Of a DNA stretch of 9,461 nucleotides, positions 7,466-9,461 are shown piece by piece. This DNA comes from an uncultured Thermomonas sp. (GTDB taxonomy: Bacteria > Pseudomonadota > Gammaproteobacteria > Xanthomonadales > Xanthomonadaceae): the NCBI GenBank assembly GCA_946480065.1, contig CAMLJA010000059.1, positions 1 through 9,461 of the forward strand, given 5' to 3'. Position numbers and translations under genes: made by a program. The notes under the pieces were generated by a model that saw only the letters and a program-made list of their open reading frames with translations, searched no databases and was not told the origin of the DNA. Numbering within the stretch: position 1 is the first letter of the stretch; the number at the start of each line of letters is the position of its first letter.

Positions 7466-8540
7466 ACTCGCGCGCTGGCTGGAACAGCTGCAGGGCCACT
7501 TCGGCCTGTTCGGCTACCTGACCTTCCGCGCCATCCTGGGCGCGCTGACCGCGCTCGCCTTCTCGCTGTGGTGGGGCCCGGCCACGATCCGCCGGCTGGC
7601 GCTGCTCAAGGGCGGCCAGCCGATCCGCCAGGACGGCCCGCAGTCGCACTTCTCCAAGGCCGGCACCCCCACCATGGGCGGCGCGCTGATCCTGCTCACG
7701 GTCGCCGCCTCGGTGCTGCTGTGGGCGGACCTGCGCAACAAGTACGTGTGGGTGGTGCTGGTGGTGATGCTGGGCTTCGGCGCCATCGGCTGGGCCGACG
7801 ACTGGATCAAGATCGTCAAGCGCGACCCCAACGGCATGCGCTCGCGGACCAAGTACGCGCTGCAGTCGCTGCTGGGCCTGGCCGCGGGCATCTACCTGTA
7901 CGCCTACGCCGACGTGCCCGCCGCCACCACCTTCTACGTGCCGCTGTTCAAGTCGGTGGCGCTGCCGCTGGTGGGGATCAGCTTCGTGGCGATCGCCTAC
8001 CTGTGGGTCGTCGGCTTCTCGAATGCGGTCAACCTCACCGATGGCCTGGACGGCCTGGCCATCATGCCCACGGTGCTGGTGGCCTGCGCGCTGGGCGTGT
8101 TCGCCTACGCTTCCGGCAACGCGGTGTTCTCCGAATACCTGCAGATCCCGCGGGTGCCGGGCGCCGGCGAGCTGGTGATCATCTGCGCGGCGATCGCCGG
8201 CGCCGGCCTGGGCTTTTTGTGGTTCAACACCTATCCGGCAATGGTGTTCATGGGCGACATCGGCGCGCTGGCGCTGGGCGCGGTGCTGGGCACCATCGCG
8301 GTGATCGTGCGGCAGGAACTGATCCTGGTGGTGATGGGCGGGATCTTCGTGATCGAGACGCTCTCGGTGATGATCCAGGTCGCCAGCTTCAAGCTGACCG
8401 GCAAGCGCGTGTTCCGGATGGCGCCGATCCACCACCACTTCGAGCTGAAGGGCTGGCCGGAGCCGCGGGTGATCGTGCGCTTCTGGATCATCAGCGTGGT
8501 GCTGGTGCTGGTCGGCCTGGCGACGTTGAAGGTGCGCTGA
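7455..8540 (+). CDS. mraY: Phospho-N-acetylmuramoyl-pentapeptide-transferase MraY
   Basis: A 361-residue polytopic inner-membrane enzyme, the same length as E. coli MraY (360). It moves phospho-MurNAc-pentapeptide from UDP to undecaprenyl phosphate, making lipid I. The N-terminus ([12 protein letters not shown]) and [12 protein letters not shown] segment (GYLTFRAIL, 20-28) match the family. Catalytic and binding motifs are [10 protein letters not shown] (67-76), the Mg-binding DD pair at 115-116 in [20 protein letters not shown] (190-202), the conserved Asp268 in FMGDIG and the HHH cluster at 326-328 in [12 protein letters not shown]. About ten hydrophobic helices are visible. The start overlaps the murF end by 11 bp, and it is the only downstream gene here with a strong ribosome-binding site of its own. 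The next gene is ftsW, not murD. Confidence 0.97.
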   Translation: MLLELARWLEQLQGHFGLFGYLTFRAILGALTALAFSLWWGPATIRRLALLKGGQPIRQDGPQSHFSKAGTPTMGGALILLTVAASVLLWADLRNKYVWVVLVVMLGFGAIGWADDWIKIVKRDPNGMRSRTKYALQSLLGLAAGIYLYAYADVPAATTFYVPLFKSVALPLVGISFVAIAYLWVVGFSNAVNLTDGLDGLAIMPTVLVACALGVFAYASGNAVFSEYLQIPRVPGAGELVIICAAIAGAGLGFLWFNTYPAMVFMGDIGALALGAVLGTIAVIVRQELILVVMGGIFVIETLSVMIQVASFKLTGKRVFRMAPIHHHFELKGWPEPRVIVRFWIISVVLVLVGLATLKVR

Positions 8541-9461
8541 TGGACGACCTGCGCCAGGCCACCCGCCTCGACGCCATCGGCGGCCGCTTCGACCCGTGGC
8601 TGCTCGGCGTGGCCATCGCGCTGGCCTGCACGGGCGTGGTGATGGTCGGCTCCGCCGCGGTCGCCGGGGCCGGCATGGACGTGGGCCCGTGGTACTTCCT
8701 GAGCCGCCACGCGCTGTTCCTGGCCGGCGGCGTGGTGCTGGCCGGCATCGCCATGCGCACCGAGCTGAAGACCATCGAGCAGCACAGCCAGCTGCTGCTG
8801 CTGCTGTGCGCGGTGGTGCTGCTGGCGGTGTTCCTGCCGGGCATCGGCAAGACCGTCAACGGCGCGCGCCGCTGGCTGAACCTAGGGGTGTCCAACTTCC
8901 AGGCGGTGGAGGCGGTCAAGGTGCTCTACATCGTCTGGCTGGCCAGCTACCTCAAGCGCTACAGCGAGGACGTGGCGGTCACCTGGATGGCGATGCTCAA
9001 GCCGGTGGCGGTGGTGGGCGCGCTGGTGGTGCTGCTGCTGCTGCAGCCGGACTTCGGCTCCTCGGTGCTGCTGCTGGGCATCACCACCTGCATGCTGCTG
9101 CTGGGCGGGGCGCCGATCCGCCGGATCGCGCTGCCGATCCTGCTGCTGGTGCCGGCGCTGGTGCTGCTGGTGGTGTTCGAGCCCTACCGCATGCGCCGCG
9201 TCACCTCGTTCATGGATCCGTGGCAGGACCAGCTGGGCGCGGGCTACCAGCTCAGCAACGCGCTGATGGCGATCGGCCGCGGCGAGTGGTTCGGGGTGGG
9301 CCTGGGCGCGTCGGTGCAGAAGCTCAACTACCTGCCGGAGGCGCACACCGACTTCATCTTCTCGGTGATCGCCGAGGAGCTGGGCTTCGCCGGCGTGTGC
9401 GCGGTGGTCGGCATGTACGTGCTGCTGGCCGGGCGCGCGTTCTGGTTGGGGCTGCAGTGCG
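8540..9461 (+). CDS. ftsW: Septal peptidoglycan glycosyltransferase FtsW, 3' end beyond window
   Basis: The first 307 residues of a SEDS-family polytopic membrane glycosyltransferase that polymerises lipid II at the septum with FtsI. The ATG overlaps the mraY stop as TGATG, with GAAGG at 8528-8532, 7 nt upstream. Visible features are a cytoplasmic N-terminus (1-18), a first helix from about 20, NGARRWLNLG (107-116), LLLQPDFGSS (166-175), and the loop EPYRMRRVTSFMDPWQD (214-230) leading into LGAGYQLSNALMAIGRG. Asp230 in WQDQLGAGYQ aligns by motif with the proposed catalytic Asp297 of E. coli FtsW. HTDFIFSVIAEELG (269-282) is also typical. Where relatives have QP(S/A)E, this protein has QAVE (121-124), keeping the Glu but not the Pro. 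FtsW rather than RodA follows from the dcw context and the loop sequence. Probably 80-140 residues are missing. Confidence 0.95.
   Translation, partial: MDDLRQATRLDAIGGRFDPWLLGVAIALACTGVVMVGSAAVAGAGMDVGPWYFLSRHALFLAGGVVLAGIAMRTELKTIEQHSQLLLLLCAVVLLAVFLPGIGKTVNGARRWLNLGVSNFQAVEAVKVLYIVWLASYLKRYSEDVAVTWMAMLKPVAVVGALVVLLLLQPDFGSSVLLLGITTCMLLLGGAPIRRIALPILLLVPALVLLVVFEPYRMRRVTSFMDPWQDQLGAGYQLSNALMAIGRGEWFGVGLGASVQKLNYLPEAHTDFIFSVIAEELGFAGVCAVVGMYVLLAGRAFWLGLQC

Overview
The window is the 5' part of a division and cell wall (dcw) cluster from a very GC-rich gammaproteobacterium. The family is most likely Lysobacteraceae (Xanthomonadaceae), for example Lysobacter, Luteimonas or a relative. Three things point there: a MraZ beginning [15 protein letters not shown], which as I recall it is close to Xanthomonas MraZ; mraY running directly into ftsW with no murD between them; and codon use dominated by G or C in third positions. 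The family call comes from remembered sequences, not a database search.

Layout. Positions 1-729 hold a minus-strand gene for a TANGO2/NRDE-family protein, cut by the left edge of the window. Positions 730-1050 are a divergent intergenic region, clearly less GC-rich from about 830 on. It holds a good sigma70-type promoter (TTGACA, 17 bp, TAAGGT), a 10-bp-periodic series of GTGGG elements that look like MraZ operator boxes, two mutually exclusive hairpins in the predicted mraZ leader, a perfect DnaA-box nonamer and a near-palindrome upstream of the -35. From 1051 to the right edge come mraZ, rsmH, ftsL, ftsI, murE, murF, mraY and a truncated ftsW. All lie on the plus strand and every junction overlaps.

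How the genes work together. MraZ is the cluster's own transcriptional regulator and RsmH methylates 16S rRNA. FtsL and FtsI (PBP3) belong to the septal divisome, and FtsW is the septal glycosyltransferase that pairs with FtsI. MurE and MurF add meso-diaminopimelate and D-Ala-D-Ala to the UDP-MurNAc peptide. MraY then moves the finished phospho-MurNAc-pentapeptide onto undecaprenyl phosphate to make lipid I. The overlaps (GTGA or ATGA at five junctions, 11 bp at murF/mraY, TGATG at mraY/ftsW) indicate one translationally coupled operon driven from the promoter near 941-969.

The coding content is ordinary, and I see no mobile element, CRISPR array, RNA gene or unknown protein system. The points most worth following are the missing murD, which fits the alternative MurD2/MurL route to D-Glu known in Xanthomonas, and the dense, largely uncharacterised control region between the TANGO2-family gene and mraZ.
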